A DNA stretch of 64,000 nucleotides, from NCBI RefSeq assembly GCF_000311725.1, contig NZ_HE978511.1:198361-262360 (forward strand), in the 5' to 3' direction. The notes below the pieces were generated by a model. That model was not told where the DNA came from. It worked only from the letters and a program-made list of their open reading frames with translations, and ran no database searches. The position numbers and the translations under genes were made by a program. This DNA comes from Robertmurraya massiliosenegalensis JC6. GTDB taxonomy: Bacteria > Bacillota > Bacilli > Bacillales > Cytobacillaceae. Positions within the stretch are counted from its first letter, which is position 1. Every line of letters begins with the position of its first letter. Below, one piece after another: positions 18,618 to 27,169 of this stretch.

Positions 18618-18680
18618 AGGAGAGATTTTTGCTTATTGATTCAAAAATTTTTTGCTTTCCATAAGCGGAAAATCTCCCCT
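18618..18680. repeat. REP-like imperfect inverted repeat
   Basis: AGGAGAGATTTT (18618-18629) faces AAAATCTCCCCT (18669-18680), with inner GCTTA/TAAGC pairing. The right half TAAGCGGAAAAT matches the repeat family found again at 57.8-58.0 kb. It is probably an interspersed palindromic element; it may also help end transcription of the DUF3889 gene. Confidence 0.5.
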
Positions 18681-18777
18681 AGTCTCAATAAAACGAGCAT
18701 ACTTTAACATTAAGCAAAAAGCGTCCACACATATTTTCGGCGCCTACTTGACTAACCTCATACCTATATTTGTCAAC

Positions 18778-19287
18778 TTATCCCAGTCGTTCCATTAGTG
18801 CTTCAATCTCGCGATTATTCCGTACCATAATAACCTGTTTCGTGTCCTTGAACGTCTCGCATCGTTGCGCCATTTTCTTTTTGCGACGGTGATAGGTCGT
18901 TAGGATAAATTTAATAAACTGCCAATCGATCTTCTCCTCACAGCCTGGAGTCATATCGCTCCTTGTTCTTCCATGATTTTGAATCCTCCTTTTGACAACT
19001 CGATACAGACAGGTGAGGAGTGGCTTTTCCACATAGACGATCGTGTCTGCATGATTAAAGCGAAGATCAAACGTACTACTATAATTCCCCTCGATAATCC
19101 ATTGTGATTGCTGTACAATCACCTCTTGAGCTTTGCTGAAATCTTCCATTTCTGCTTCAACCCAACCTGGTTTCCAGTAAAGAGTGTCTAAATGATAAAC
19201 TGGGATGTCCAATTTCTTTGCTATTTTTTTTGCCAATGTTGATTTTCCTACACCTGATGAGACACCGATAACCATAATTTTCTTCAT
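18778..19287 (-). CDS. P-loop NTPase, adenylate-kinase-like (FlaR/topology-modulation type)
   Basis: 169 residues from ATG 19287, chosen because a GAGGGG site precedes it and it overlaps the upstream stop codon by 4 bases. The Walker A motif is GVSSGVGKSTLAKKIA near residue 10. Then follow YHLDTLYWKPGW and IIEGNYSSTFDLR, typical of the small kinase-like family once called DNA topology modulation protein FlaR. Basic residues cluster in the C-terminal half. The substrate is unknown; a nucleotide or nucleoside kinase activity is likely. Confidence 0.8.
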   Translation of the reverse strand: MKKIMVIGVSSGVGKSTLAKKIAKKLDIPVYHLDTLYWKPGWVEAEMEDFSKAQEVIVQQSQWIIEGNYSSTFDLRFNHADTIVYVEKPLLTCLYRVVKRRIQNHGRTRSDMTPGCEEKIDWQFIKFILTTYHRRKKKMAQRCETFKDTKQVIMVRNNREIEALMERLG

Positions 19288-19994
19288 TTTTTCCCCTCTC
19301 TCTTTATCCAAGGAAGATACAATATAAAAAACAATATAAAGGCAATACCTTCTAACACTAGAATATAAAAAGGATACGGACCTAAATAATCAAGTAAAGA
19401 TGGATTTGAAGGCTTACGAGCTAAAAACATATAGTTTCCACCAGTCACGACATTTGCCAAATAGGCAAGTATAGCTGAAAGATTCAGAAACGTGAAAGCT
19501 TCCCACATCCCTCTCTTTGTCACGACATATCTTTTTATACATACATAAAACAAAGCCACCCAAATAATCAACATATGCGTTATAAAAAACTGAAAAAAAC
19601 GGAAATGGGGAAACCCTACAAATAGTTCTGGTGTCACGATCGCTTGTACGGCACCGGCCAATCCAAGAAAATAGACAAACTGAAATATATGCTTCGAATC
19701 GGTTACGAGTAGAACGAGGCAAAGAAGTAAGCTGATGGAGCAAAGATGAAACGGTAATGCAAAGGTCATATCCCATTGTTCACCGGCATACAACCAAATA
19801 TGGTAAAGTGATTCAAGAAGAAAGAGTCCTATAAACATGGCAATCTTTATCACTCTTTCACTTTTTTTAAGCGACTCTCTGAATTTCACAATACATAAAC
19901 AAACGAATAAAAACACGATCAGAACGATGACATGATAAGCAGAAAATATTTGAAAGGGATAGAGCTCATATTGATGTCCAAAAAAGCCGTTCAA
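19284..19994 (-). CDS. TIGR02206/YwaF-family integral membrane protein
   Basis: 236 residues from a TTG at 19994; the strong GAGGGGAG site lies 6 bases upstream, whereas the longer frame to 20090 overlaps the sbcC terminator. Six or seven hydrophobic helices alternate with the family motifs YHIWLYAGEQWDM, LPFHLCSISLLLCL and RFFQFFITHMLIIW. It resembles B. subtilis YwaF, of unknown function. Its TGA overlaps the ATG of the kinase-like gene, so the pair is translationally coupled. Confidence 0.85.
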   Translation of the reverse strand: MNGFFGHQYELYPFQIFSAYHVIVLIVFLFVCLCIVKFRESLKKSERVIKIAMFIGLFLLESLYHIWLYAGEQWDMTFALPFHLCSISLLLCLVLLVTDSKHIFQFVYFLGLAGAVQAIVTPELFVGFPHFRFFQFFITHMLIIWVALFYVCIKRYVVTKRGMWEAFTFLNLSAILAYLANVVTGGNYMFLARKPSNPSLLDYLGPYPFYILVLEGIAFILFFILYLPWIKREGKK

Positions 19995-20046
19995 CCTATT
20001 CTCCCCTCTCATCAATTTAATATCTGTATTATAATGGAAACACAAA

Positions 20047-20084
20047 AAAATAACTACACGATCCGAAAATCGAGTAGTTATTTT
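20047..20084 (-). terminator. sbcDC terminator
   Basis: AAAATAACTAC pairs with GTAGTTATTTT around an inner CGAT/ATCG stem. On the minus strand a run of U follows. It starts a few bases after the sbcC stop. Confidence 0.85.
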
Positions 20085-20089
20085 TAGCA

Positions 20090-23000
20090 TTAATTTAGAA
20101 AATGAAAGGCTGTCGTACTACCTGTTTGTGTCGCTGTTACTTCAAGTCTTGCATCAATTCGTTCACGGAGTTCTGGAACATGAGAAATGATCCCAACCAA
20201 TCGTCCACTACTTTGAATATCAATCAGTGCTTCTATCGCTTGATCCAGAGACTCCGGATCCAAGGTTCCAAATCCTTCATCTATAAACATCGTCTCTAAC
20301 GATACGCCCCCAGCGTAATTTTGCACGACATCTGCCAGTCCTAATGCAAGGGAAAGAGCAGCTTTAAAGCTTTCTCCACCAGATAAGGTTTTAACATGAC
20401 GTTCTTGCCCTGTGTATTGATCAAACACAAGTAACTCTAGACCACTTTGCGCATTGCCCTTCGCTCGGTCTCTTTTCCGAAGCATTTCATAACGACCACT
20501 GGTCATCTTCAATAATCGTCCATTTGCTACCTGTAAAATATCATCTAAAAAGGCTGCTAGCACATAGCGTTCGAATGTAATTTTTGATGCATTTTGGCCG
20601 CGGGTAATATCGTATAGCTCACCGACCAATTTGTAGCGCTCTTCTAGTGTCTTCATCTCTGCATTAATCCGAATAATGGAATCGCGGATTTGTTCATTAT
20701 CCTTCTTTTTAATGAGAAGATTCGTATACTGATCACTCAATTCCCCGATTAGCTTTTGAACATCTTGTACCGCTTGCTGTAACTCTGCCAAATTAGGCTT
20801 GTCCACATCTTGCAAGGCTTCCACTAATTCTTGATAGCGGTCGCTAACAGAACGAAGCTCTTGATGATACTCAAGAATGTCTTTTTCAAGCTGTTGAATT
20901 TGACTAGGAGTCCTTTTAGCACGGTTAAATTGCTTATAGTCGGCAAAATCTTGTTCCTTCATTTGTGTCAGAAACGCTTGACGCTCTATATTCAATTCTG
21001 CTTCTTTTTCAGTGGCGTGTTTCTCCACTGTTTCAAAAGCACTTTGTTCAGAAGAAAACTTTTCCTTCGTTTCTTGATAATTCTTTTGTGCTGTTTCCAA
21101 ATTTTTCACAAACGTTTCATGAGTTCTTACTGCTTCCTGCCATTTGCGCTCGAAAGCTTGAATCGTCCGTAATTCCTCTGGTATACGCGAGATCGCCCCA
21201 TTTAATTGCGTATTTTTCTCCGTATACACGAGTGATTTCTCATTAACCAGAGTCTTAAGATCGGCCACTTTCTTTTCAAGAAGAAGTTTTCTCTCTTCGT
21301 ACGACTTGATCTCATTCGTAATTTTCTCCAACCGCGCTTGTTTTTCTACGAGCCCTCTATGCTCCTCCTGTAAAGCTTTCTTTCGATCAAGTAAAAAGAG
21401 TTTGTATGGTTCTAGATTTTCTTGAGTAAAATCTGGACGAAGCTTCAGCAGTTCTTGATTGATTTCCTCGAGTACCTCTAATCCTGTTTTCACGCGATAT
21501 TGCACATCTAGAAACGCTGCTTCAATCTTTGATTTCTCTTGTTCTATCGTCGAGACTTGCAATTTTGCGGCTTTTAGATCGTTTTCATCTGGGATCAATC
21601 CTGCACCTTCTGTGGCCGGATTCGGATGCTCCAACGATCCACAAACAGGACAAGCATCTCCCTCATGCAGTTGACGTGCTAGATTCGCAGCTTGTCCATG
21701 GAACCACCTATTTTCTAGCTCTTCAACCGTTGCCTTCGCATCTTCAAGTCGCACTTTAGCACTCATAAGCATTCCTTGATTTTGTTCGAATTTTTTATCG
21801 TACTCGTTATTTTTTTGCCATTGTAACTCATATTTACCAACGAGTGTCTTTTCTGTTTCAAACCTTTCCATATTGCGCTCATTTTCAATTAGTTGAACGG
21901 CTACTTTCTCTAACAAGGATTTCTCTTCTACAAGCTTCGTTAACTCAACTCCGACACGTTGAAAAGCTTCTTCTGATTGCTTTTGTTGTTCAAGTAGTTG
22001 CTCGGTCCCCGCTTTTAGTTGATGCACCTCTTCCTCCAGAAGCGCAAATGAAGTCACTTCTTCTTTCATTTGTTGGAGGGAATGGATTTCGGCTTGTGCT
22101 TGCTTTCGCTCATCTTCTCTCTCCAATTCTTTTTGGAGAATTTCCTCATATTTGTGTAAAAGTCGTTTTAGTTCCTCTACTCTTTGTTGTCTTACTTTCA
22201 TATCTGCAACAAGTGTATCCTGTTCTTTTTTAAGGCGATGACAAAGTTCATCCTGCTTAGCTAAAATAGAAGCCTTATTGGCCTGCGCAATTTCCTTTTC
22301 TTTTCCCAGGATTGTTTCTTTTTCATTTTCGAGCTTTTCCTTTTTGACACCTAAGTCGTCTCTCATGGCCATTTGTTTGACGATATTTTCTGCTTCATAT
22401 AACTTTTGTACGAGAAGCTCTTTATCCTTTTCTTTTGTGTCCTTCTCAAGCTGAATTTGTTCTAGTTTCTCGCCCATTTTTTCAATTTCATCTTCTAAAA
22501 GCGGAAATAAGAGGACATCATTTTCACTACCAGCTTCTAAATAAGCTTGTAATTCCTTATTATAAAGGGCGGTAATTTTTCGAAGGAGTAAAGTTCTTTC
22601 TTCTTGTTGTTTTTCAACTGTTCTCTTTAATCCAGTTGCTTCTTCCTTCAGCTTGTCCTCCACCCTTTTGTAAATTTCCGTGTGGAATAAGCGCTGCAAA
22701 ATCGCCTCTTTTTCCTTACTATCTGAGGTTAATAGTTTGCGAAATTCACCTTGTGGAATCATTAAAATTTGGCGGAATTGATTGCTGTCGATGAGCATGA
22801 TCTCTTTAATCTTCTCGTCCACATCTCTAACATTTGCAGCTACAAGTTGCTTTTCTCCATGTTCATCAAATAGATATAATTCAGCGCTCGCGCCAATGGT
22901 ACGATAACCGTCGCCCCGTTCTTTTTTCTTTTCCTGTTGGGGTGAACGGACAATGAAATAGGCTTTCCCTCTCAAGCTAAACTTTAAGGAGACTTCTGTA

Positions 23001-23227
23001 TGGAGGTCATCGGGAGCAAACTGACTTCTAAGTTCTGGACCGTTGCGATCCTCGCCACTTGCTTTTCCATAAATCGCATAGCTAATCCCATCAAAAATCG
23101 TCGTTTTCCCAGAACCTGTTTTTCCTGAAATAACAAACATCGTCCGGCTTCCTAATTCACTAAAGTCAATCATTTCACGCCCAGCATAAGGACCAAAAGC
23201 CTGCATCGTTAACGTAATCGGCCTCAT
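20090..23227 (-). CDS. sbcC: Exonuclease subunit SbcC (SMC-like ATPase)
   Basis: 1045 residues from ATG 23227, which overlaps the sbcD stop (ATGA). It has Walker A GKTGSGKTTIFDG (about residue 33), two long coiled coils, and the zinc-hook apex ACPVCGSLEHPNP near the middle. The C-terminal lobe has the ABC signature TLSGGESFKAALSLALGLAD and Walker B MFIDEGFGTLD. With SbcD it forms the Mre11-Rad50-like nuclease that cleaves hairpins and processes blocked DNA ends. Confidence 0.96.
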   Translation of the reverse strand: MRPITLTMQAFGPYAGREMIDFSELGSRTMFVISGKTGSGKTTIFDGISYAIYGKASGEDRNGPELRSQFAPDDLHTEVSLKFSLRGKAYFIVRSPQQEKKKERGDGYRTIGASAELYLFDEHGEKQLVAANVRDVDEKIKEIMLIDSNQFRQILMIPQGEFRKLLTSDSKEKEAILQRLFHTEIYKRVEDKLKEEATGLKRTVEKQQEERTLLLRKITALYNKELQAYLEAGSENDVLLFPLLEDEIEKMGEKLEQIQLEKDTKEKDKELLVQKLYEAENIVKQMAMRDDLGVKKEKLENEKETILGKEKEIAQANKASILAKQDELCHRLKKEQDTLVADMKVRQQRVEELKRLLHKYEEILQKELEREDERKQAQAEIHSLQQMKEEVTSFALLEEEVHQLKAGTEQLLEQQKQSEEAFQRVGVELTKLVEEKSLLEKVAVQLIENERNMERFETEKTLVGKYELQWQKNNEYDKKFEQNQGMLMSAKVRLEDAKATVEELENRWFHGQAANLARQLHEGDACPVCGSLEHPNPATEGAGLIPDENDLKAAKLQVSTIEQEKSKIEAAFLDVQYRVKTGLEVLEEINQELLKLRPDFTQENLEPYKLFLLDRKKALQEEHRGLVEKQARLEKITNEIKSYEERKLLLEKKVADLKTLVNEKSLVYTEKNTQLNGAISRIPEELRTIQAFERKWQEAVRTHETFVKNLETAQKNYQETKEKFSSEQSAFETVEKHATEKEAELNIERQAFLTQMKEQDFADYKQFNRAKRTPSQIQQLEKDILEYHQELRSVSDRYQELVEALQDVDKPNLAELQQAVQDVQKLIGELSDQYTNLLIKKKDNEQIRDSIIRINAEMKTLEERYKLVGELYDITRGQNASKITFERYVLAAFLDDILQVANGRLLKMTSGRYEMLRKRDRAKGNAQSGLELLVFDQYTGQERHVKTLSGGESFKAALSLALGLADVVQNYAGGVSLETMFIDEGFGTLDPESLDQAIEALIDIQSSGRLVGIISHVPELRERIDARLEVTATQTGSTTAFHFLN

Positions 23228-24369
23228 TTCGCTCCCTCCTCTACGAGCACCTCGTTGATACAATTTGCCATCACTTGTTTCTTATCTTCGGTGAAATCAG
23301 CAGTTGTCATTTCCATATAAAATTGCTCAAATAATTCTAATTCTGATTTCTTTTCTTCTCGATGAGCGGTAACTTGATCTCTTTGTTTCATATCTTGCAG
23401 GTTAATTTTTCGCTCTAGATGAAGAACATTCGGGTACACTTGACGGAGCTTATTGATTGGATCGATAAGTGCCCCTTCATCATGTAACGTTATTTTTAAA
23501 TAATCATCTAATTTTTGCTTTTCATAAAAACTTGGGTCTAATAACTCCTCTAAATACCCTCCTAGTTCGCGCATATCCTGCTTTGGAGCAAGGGAATGAT
23601 AGCGAACTTCGAAGGAACCATTCTCATTCATCTCAACAATTTGAACTGATTTTTTTTGTTTCGCTTCTGAAAAAGAATATTTTAATAATGAACCAGAGTA
23701 AAAGATTTTGTCATGTTTGATTGCATCTGGACTATGAAGATGCCCTAATGCCGTATAGGAAAATGGTTCGAATAATTCTTGACCTACACATCCTGACCCT
23801 CCTACGGATAGTGTTCTCTCAGAGTCGGAAGTATTTCCCCCTAGTACAAAGGCATGTCCAACAAAAACATTCGGTTCATTTACATTGATTGTTTCTTCTA
23901 TTTTGCCAATTACGGCTTTCATCGCATCTTGATGCGAATGAATAGAATCATCCTCTAGCAAATGTCTGACCATACCTGGTTCAGCATAGGGTACCAAATA
24001 GAAATTAACACCATTTAAACGGATAGGCTCAAATGATTTTTGCAGCTTTCCTGTCAAATAGAAATGACTGTTTCGATACCATGAGCTCCCAAAAGATAAC
24101 CTCTCTGCACTATCATGATTTCCAGCTATCGCAATGATTGGTGTCTTTAATTCTACATTCATCTTAAAAAGCATTTCGTCCAGAAGTTCTACCGCATCAG
24201 TCGGCGGCACGGAACGGTCATATAAATCTCCGGCAATAATAACAGCATCTGGCTGTTCTTCCTCTACTAATTTAACAAATTCATTTAAGACAACTCGTTG
24301 ATCCTCTGTCATGTATAGACCGTGCACAAGCTTTCCTAAATGCCAGTCTGCAGTATGAATAAATTTCAT
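23224..24369 (-). CDS. sbcD: Exonuclease subunit SbcD (Mre11-like nuclease)
   Basis: About 381 residues. Start ATG 24369 (or 24372) is preceded by GAGGTG; an upstream GTG overlaps that site and is unlikely. Metal-binding phosphoesterase motifs are in order: HTADWHLGK, AGDLYDRSVPP, IAGNHDSAERL and TALGHLHSPDAI. It is the dimanganese nuclease partner of SbcC. Its stop overlaps the sbcC start, ensuring coupled synthesis. Confidence 0.96.
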   Translation of the reverse strand: MKFIHTADWHLGKLVHGLYMTEDQRVVLNEFVKLVEEEQPDAVIIAGDLYDRSVPPTDAVELLDEMLFKMNVELKTPIIAIAGNHDSAERLSFGSSWYRNSHFYLTGKLQKSFEPIRLNGVNFYLVPYAEPGMVRHLLEDDSIHSHQDAMKAVIGKIEETINVNEPNVFVGHAFVLGGNTSDSERTLSVGGSGCVGQELFEPFSYTALGHLHSPDAIKHDKIFYSGSLLKYSFSEAKQKKSVQIVEMNENGSFEVRYHSLAPKQDMRELGGYLEELLDPSFYEKQKLDDYLKITLHDEGALIDPINKLRQVYPNVLHLERKINLQDMKQRDQVTAHREEKKSELELFEQFYMEMTTADFTEDKKQVMANCINEVLVEEGAK

Positions 24370-24453
24370 CATCTTCACCTCGTTTATCTGTCATCATTAT
24401 ACCAGTTTTTAAAAACGATGAACTTTATAATAAATGGAATTCATCCAAATTAA

Positions 24454-24483
24454 AAACAGCTCAACCAAATGGTTGAGCTGTTT
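24454..24483 (-). terminator. Cold-shock gene terminator
   Basis: AAACAGCTCAACC and GGTTGAGCTGTTT form a 13-bp stem with a 4-base loop, 13 bases after the stop codon, and end in U-rich sequence on the minus strand. Confidence 0.9.
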
Positions 24484-24495
24484 AAACATTTACAA

Positions 24496-24696
24496 TTATA
24501 ATTTTACTACATTAGCCGCTTGTGGCCCACGAGCACCTTCAACAACTTCGAAAGATACTTCTTGACCTTCTTCTAATGTTTTGAAGCCTTCAGATTGAAT
24601 TGCAGAGTAATGTACAAATACATCATTTCCATCTTCAGATTCAATAAATCCGAATCCTTTTTCAGCATTAAACCATTTTACTTTACCGTTTTTCAT
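24496..24696 (-). CDS. Cold shock protein (CspA/CspB family)
   Basis: A 66-residue single OB-fold protein from ATG 24696 with AGGAGG 11 bases before it. A longer frame reaching 24768 has no supporting signal. RNP-1 is KGFGFIES and RNP-2 is DVFVHYSA, preceded by [10 protein letters not shown]. It binds single-stranded RNA/DNA and acts as an RNA chaperone. The leader is long and the promoter distant, as usual in cold-induced csp genes. I cannot tell whether it is the cspB, cspC or cspD orthologue. Confidence 0.95.
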   Translation of the reverse strand: MKNGKVKWFNAEKGFGFIESEDGNDVFVHYSAIQSEGFKTLEEGQEVSFEVVEGARGPQAANVVKL

Positions 24697-24925
24697 TAAA
24701 AAAAATCCTCCTAAATCGGCACAGGACAAGTGCCTTGTGTAAAATTCACCATTTACAACGTATTGCATCTACTTACATTACTCGAGTCCATTTCGAAAAG
24801 GCTTTCATCTATGAATAATGCACAATATGAAATCATTATTCTAGCACTTTAATCTTGTGAAATCATTCGAAACATGTTGGAACAAGCATCTTGCAAAAAA
24901 CAATCACGTGATAACGGCTGTTTTT

Positions 24926-24954
24926 AATATAACATTTTCAGTCAATTCTGTCAA
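24926..24954 (-). promoter_or_regulatory. Sigma-A promoter of the csp gene with about 220-base leader
   Basis: On the minus strand a perfect TTGACA (24949-24954), a 17-base spacer and TATATT (24926-24931) are present. A start near 24918 leaves a leader of about 220 bases (24697-24918) before the csp ATG. No ORF is supported in 24697-25054; the leader is the likely site of cold-dependent RNA refolding. Confidence 0.65.
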
Positions 24955-25054
24955 TCTGAATAAATCCGACAAACGCCTTTATATCAATGTTTAAACGTGT
25001 CGAATCATGACTGAACACCTCGAAAAATTACTATTCCACTTTGAATTTTTATGA

Positions 25055-25222
25055 TCATCTATGCCATAAAAAAGTCAAATGGAGCTCCTCCTTTATTTGC
25101 CCAGGAAGGCTTTCGATAGATTGTACGACTACATCTAATTTCGCTTCAATACGATAAAGCAAATAAAGAGTAACGACGATCGGAAAGCCAACATCGCTGA
25201 TCAAAGGAACGATTTGTTCCAC
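25055..25222 (-). CDS. yvrJ: YvrJ-family small membrane protein
   Basis: A 55-residue ORF starting at GTG 25222, preceded by AGGAGAG 7 bases away. The sequence begins MEQIVPLISDVGFPIVVTLY and continues LLYRIEAKLD, the hallmark of YvrJ proteins: one N-terminal membrane helix containing GFPI and an R-E-KL motif, then a short amphipathic tail. It follows DUF1659 and DUF2922 genes, the arrangement usual for this trio in Bacillaceae. Function is unknown. Confidence 0.85.
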   Translation of the reverse strand: MEQIVPLISDVGFPIVVTLYLLYRIEAKLDVVVQSIESLPGQIKEELHLTFLWHR

Positions 25223-25251
25223 CTTTCATCTCTCCTCTCCTATTATTTCAA

Positions 25252-25282
25252 AAGGAGCCAGATACGGCATTCCTGGCTCCTT
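25252..25282 (-). terminator. Hairpin between the DUF2922 gene and yvrJ
   Basis: AAGGAGCCAG pairs with CTGGCTCCTT around an 11-base loop, followed by UUUU on the minus strand. It may attenuate readthrough into yvrJ. Confidence 0.65.
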
Positions 25283-25288
25283 CCAACT

Positions 25289-25504
25289 TTAAATCTCATA
25301 TTCTGTTACATTGCGTTCAATTATGCGTGCTCCCTTCACACTTGCTAATCTTCCCTTTTGACTAAAGAAAGCATTAGAAGCAATAACTGCTTCCATCGCT
25401 GCTTTTACCTCTGTTGGTTCCACCGGCTCTTTCGGTGCATCTACTGAGATATTGAAAGAGTTTCCGAAATCTGTCACAAATTGTAATTCTAATGTTTTAG
25501 CCAT
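25289..25504 (-). CDS. DUF2922 protein
   Basis: A 71-residue protein from ATG 25504, with GAGGAGGTG just upstream. The sequence MAKTLELQFVTDFGNSFNIS, then PVEPTEVKAAMEAVIASNAF, matches the DUF2922 family, small alpha/beta proteins of unknown function. It is always small, has no signal peptide and lies 45 bases after the DUF1659 gene. Possible roles are envelope- or spore-related, but nothing in the sequence settles it. Confidence 0.85.
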   Translation of the reverse strand: MAKTLELQFVTDFGNSFNISVDAPKEPVEPTEVKAAMEAVIASNAFFSQKGRLASVKGARIIERNVTEYEI

Positions 25505-25549
25505 TTTTTCACCTCCTCTTGTAAAATTCGTTAAACAAAATCTCACTCA

Positions 25550-25768
25550 TTAACCGACAATTTCAAAATTGTCCGTACGTTCAACACTTATCACTGGATA
25601 GAGCGATAAACTGCCTAGTGCTTGTGCTGCTTCAGAAAGTTGGTCTGCCGTTGCCTCTTTATCAATATTGTTATAAGTTTTCGTCTTATAGACCGGCTCT
25701 CCCTTTTCATTTATACCTGTTTCAAACAAAAGGCGTAACTTTGAATCCATAATCATTGCTTCAGCCAT
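25550..25768 (-). CDS. DUF1659 protein
   Basis: A 72-residue protein from ATG 25768 with GGGAGGTG before it. The sequence MAEAMIMDSKLRLLFETGIN with GEPVYKTKTYNNIDKEATADQL is the DUF1659 signature. It is the first gene of the DUF1659-DUF2922-YvrJ set. The similar size and strand-helix pattern of the DUF1659 and DUF2922 proteins suggests they may be related and could form a heteromer; that is inference. Confidence 0.85.
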   Translation of the reverse strand: MAEAMIMDSKLRLLFETGINEKGEPVYKTKTYNNIDKEATADQLSEAAQALGSLSLYPVISVERTDNFEIVG

Positions 25769-25830
25769 GTTCTTCACCTCCCTTCACCTTTTATATATAA
25801 GAATGATAAAAAAGGAGACATGCTAAGCAG

Positions 25831-25860
25831 AAAAAAGGTACTCCCATCGACTGGGGTACC
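25831..25860 (-). terminator. Terminator of the ArsA-like ATPase gene
   Basis: GGTACTCC (25837-25844) pairs with GGGGTACC (25853-25860), with one G-U pair, and six U follow on the minus strand. It directly abuts the stop codon. Confidence 0.85.
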
Positions 25861-26829
25861 TCAGTGACTGTCTATTTGATTTTTGATATTTTCTAATCCT
25901 TCTTGTAGATACGTTGTAAATCTCCTTAAATGCGCTAATGTTGCAATATCAGATTCTAACATTGGAAGCATCACTTTTCTCGCTTCTGGAAAAACCCTTT
26001 CAATTTCCTTTCGATAGATCTGTTCATTGGCCTTTCTTTTTTCCATAAACATTCCGTCTGCATCTTCCGGAATGAGCTTGTTTACAAAAAGCGTCTTCAC
26101 ATTGATTTCATGCCGCTTTAACATATCCATGGCTTTTCGAGTCTCCAGAATGGGAAGTCTTTCTGCATTTAAAACAAAGATATACTCAGTCAGATTGGAA
26201 TCGAGTAGATATTTCCTCACACTAGAGAACTTTCTCCGCCGCACTTGGAGCTTTTCGTAAATTGGATCCGTTCGACTTTCTCCGTCATCCATCCAGCGAT
26301 GAAAGTTCTTTTCATTTACTTGCTTCCTTCTTTCTAACATTCCATCCATCCAAACGCCCATTAATTGTGGCAATGTCAATAAACGTATGGTATGGCCGGT
26401 TGGAGCTGTATCAAATACAATCGCATCGTAGTTTTTAACTTCTTCGATAATGATAGAAGATAACCGATCAAAAAGCGCAGCTTCTTCCGCACCAGGGGTA
26501 CTAGCAGCAAGCTCAATTTGTCGGTGTACCTCTTCTACCATAGTGGCTTTTACAAGGCCACGCAAATTATTTTTCACTTCATCTATGTATCGTTTTGATT
26601 CTCGTTCTGAATCTATCTCAATAAAATCTAAATTTTTGTAAATGGATGTAAGTTCTCCATTAGAATTCAAATGAAACAGATCCCCTGTATTATGAGCAGG
26701 ATCGGTTGAAACAAGGAGGACTTTTTTATGCAGTGAGGATAAATATGAGGCAAATGCAGCGGAAGAAGTACTTTTTCCCACTCCGCCTTTACCTCCAATA
26801 AAATATATTTTTTTATGCAGTAAATCCAT
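25861..26829 (-). CDS. ArsA/GET3-family ATPase
   Basis: 322 residues from ATG 26829, with GGAGG 7 bases upstream. The deviant Walker A is FIGGKGGVGKSTSSAAFA near residue 10. VSTDPAHN (switch I) and VFDTAPTGHTIRLLTLP (signature) follow. It is a single-half protein, and I see no metal-binding Cys pair of the kind found in ArsA or Get3. No arsenic genes are nearby, so an arsenite pump role is unlikely. It is 14 bases downstream of a small protein ending in two cysteines and downstream of cstA, suggesting a targeting or maturation role for one of these. Confidence 0.85.
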   Translation of the reverse strand: MDLLHKKIYFIGGKGGVGKSTSSAAFASYLSSLHKKVLLVSTDPAHNTGDLFHLNSNGELTSIYKNLDFIEIDSERESKRYIDEVKNNLRGLVKATMVEEVHRQIELAASTPGAEEAALFDRLSSIIIEEVKNYDAIVFDTAPTGHTIRLLTLPQLMGVWMDGMLERRKQVNEKNFHRWMDDGESRTDPIYEKLQVRRRKFSSVRKYLLDSNLTEYIFVLNAERLPILETRKAMDMLKRHEINVKTLFVNKLIPEDADGMFMEKRKANEQIYRKEIERVFPEARKVMLPMLESDIATLAHLRRFTTYLQEGLENIKNQIDSH

Positions 26830-26843
26830 TATGAATCCTCCTT

Positions 26844-27107
26844 TTAACAACATCGAACTCCATCTAATGGAGAAGTTTCGAGTCCCAAACGTAAGTGCCA
26901 CTGATGAAAACGTTCAAGCAGTAACGGATACAGTTCAAGTGTATAATAGAAAGCTGGATTTGGAATCCCAACCATTTCTGAGAAACATAGAAGCATAAAT
27001 AAATCCTCTTCGTCTCTTAATTCTCGTGCAAGCTCTGTGCGATGAGGTTGCTCTAATATTTCTTCGTAAAGAGCAACAACCTTTTTTAATTGCTCAAAAA
27101 AATTCAT
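26844..27107 (-). CDS. Small protein with C-terminal Cys-Cys (cory-CC-star type)
   Basis: 87 residues from ATG 27107 with GAGGAG 8 bases before it. The sequence is mainly helical (FFEQLKKVVALYEEILEQPH, then DEEDLFMLLCFSEMVGIPNP and YYTLELYPLLLERFHQWH) and ends VRCC at the stop codon. To my knowledge such CC-ending proteins next to ArsA-like ATPases and CstA are named cory-CC-star; the function is unknown. The terminal cysteines could bind metal, form a disulfide or be modified. Confidence 0.75.
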   Translation of the reverse strand: MNFFEQLKKVVALYEEILEQPHRTELARELRDEEDLFMLLCFSEMVGIPNPAFYYTLELYPLLLERFHQWHLRLGLETSPLDGVRCC

Positions 27108-27135
27108 TAAAAACACTCCTCATATGGTAAGGGAA

Positions 27136-27161
27136 TAGAGACTAGGAAGTCCTAGCCTCTA
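27136..27161 (-). terminator. Hairpin between cstA and the CC-ending gene
   Basis: TAGAGACTAGGA faces TCCTAGCCTCTA with one wobble pair. No good U tract follows, so it may be a processing or attenuation structure rather than a full terminator. Confidence 0.45.
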
Positions 27162-27169
27162 CTTTTAGA

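Noticed and set aside
21844..22233. 129-residue plus-strand ORF
   Set aside because: It is antisense to the coiled-coil part of sbcC, Leu-rich by reverse complement of Glu/Lys codons.
25861..26829. Arsenite pump ATPase
   Set aside because: No arsB, arsR, arsD or arsenate reductase is near and the metal-binding cysteines of ArsA were not seen.
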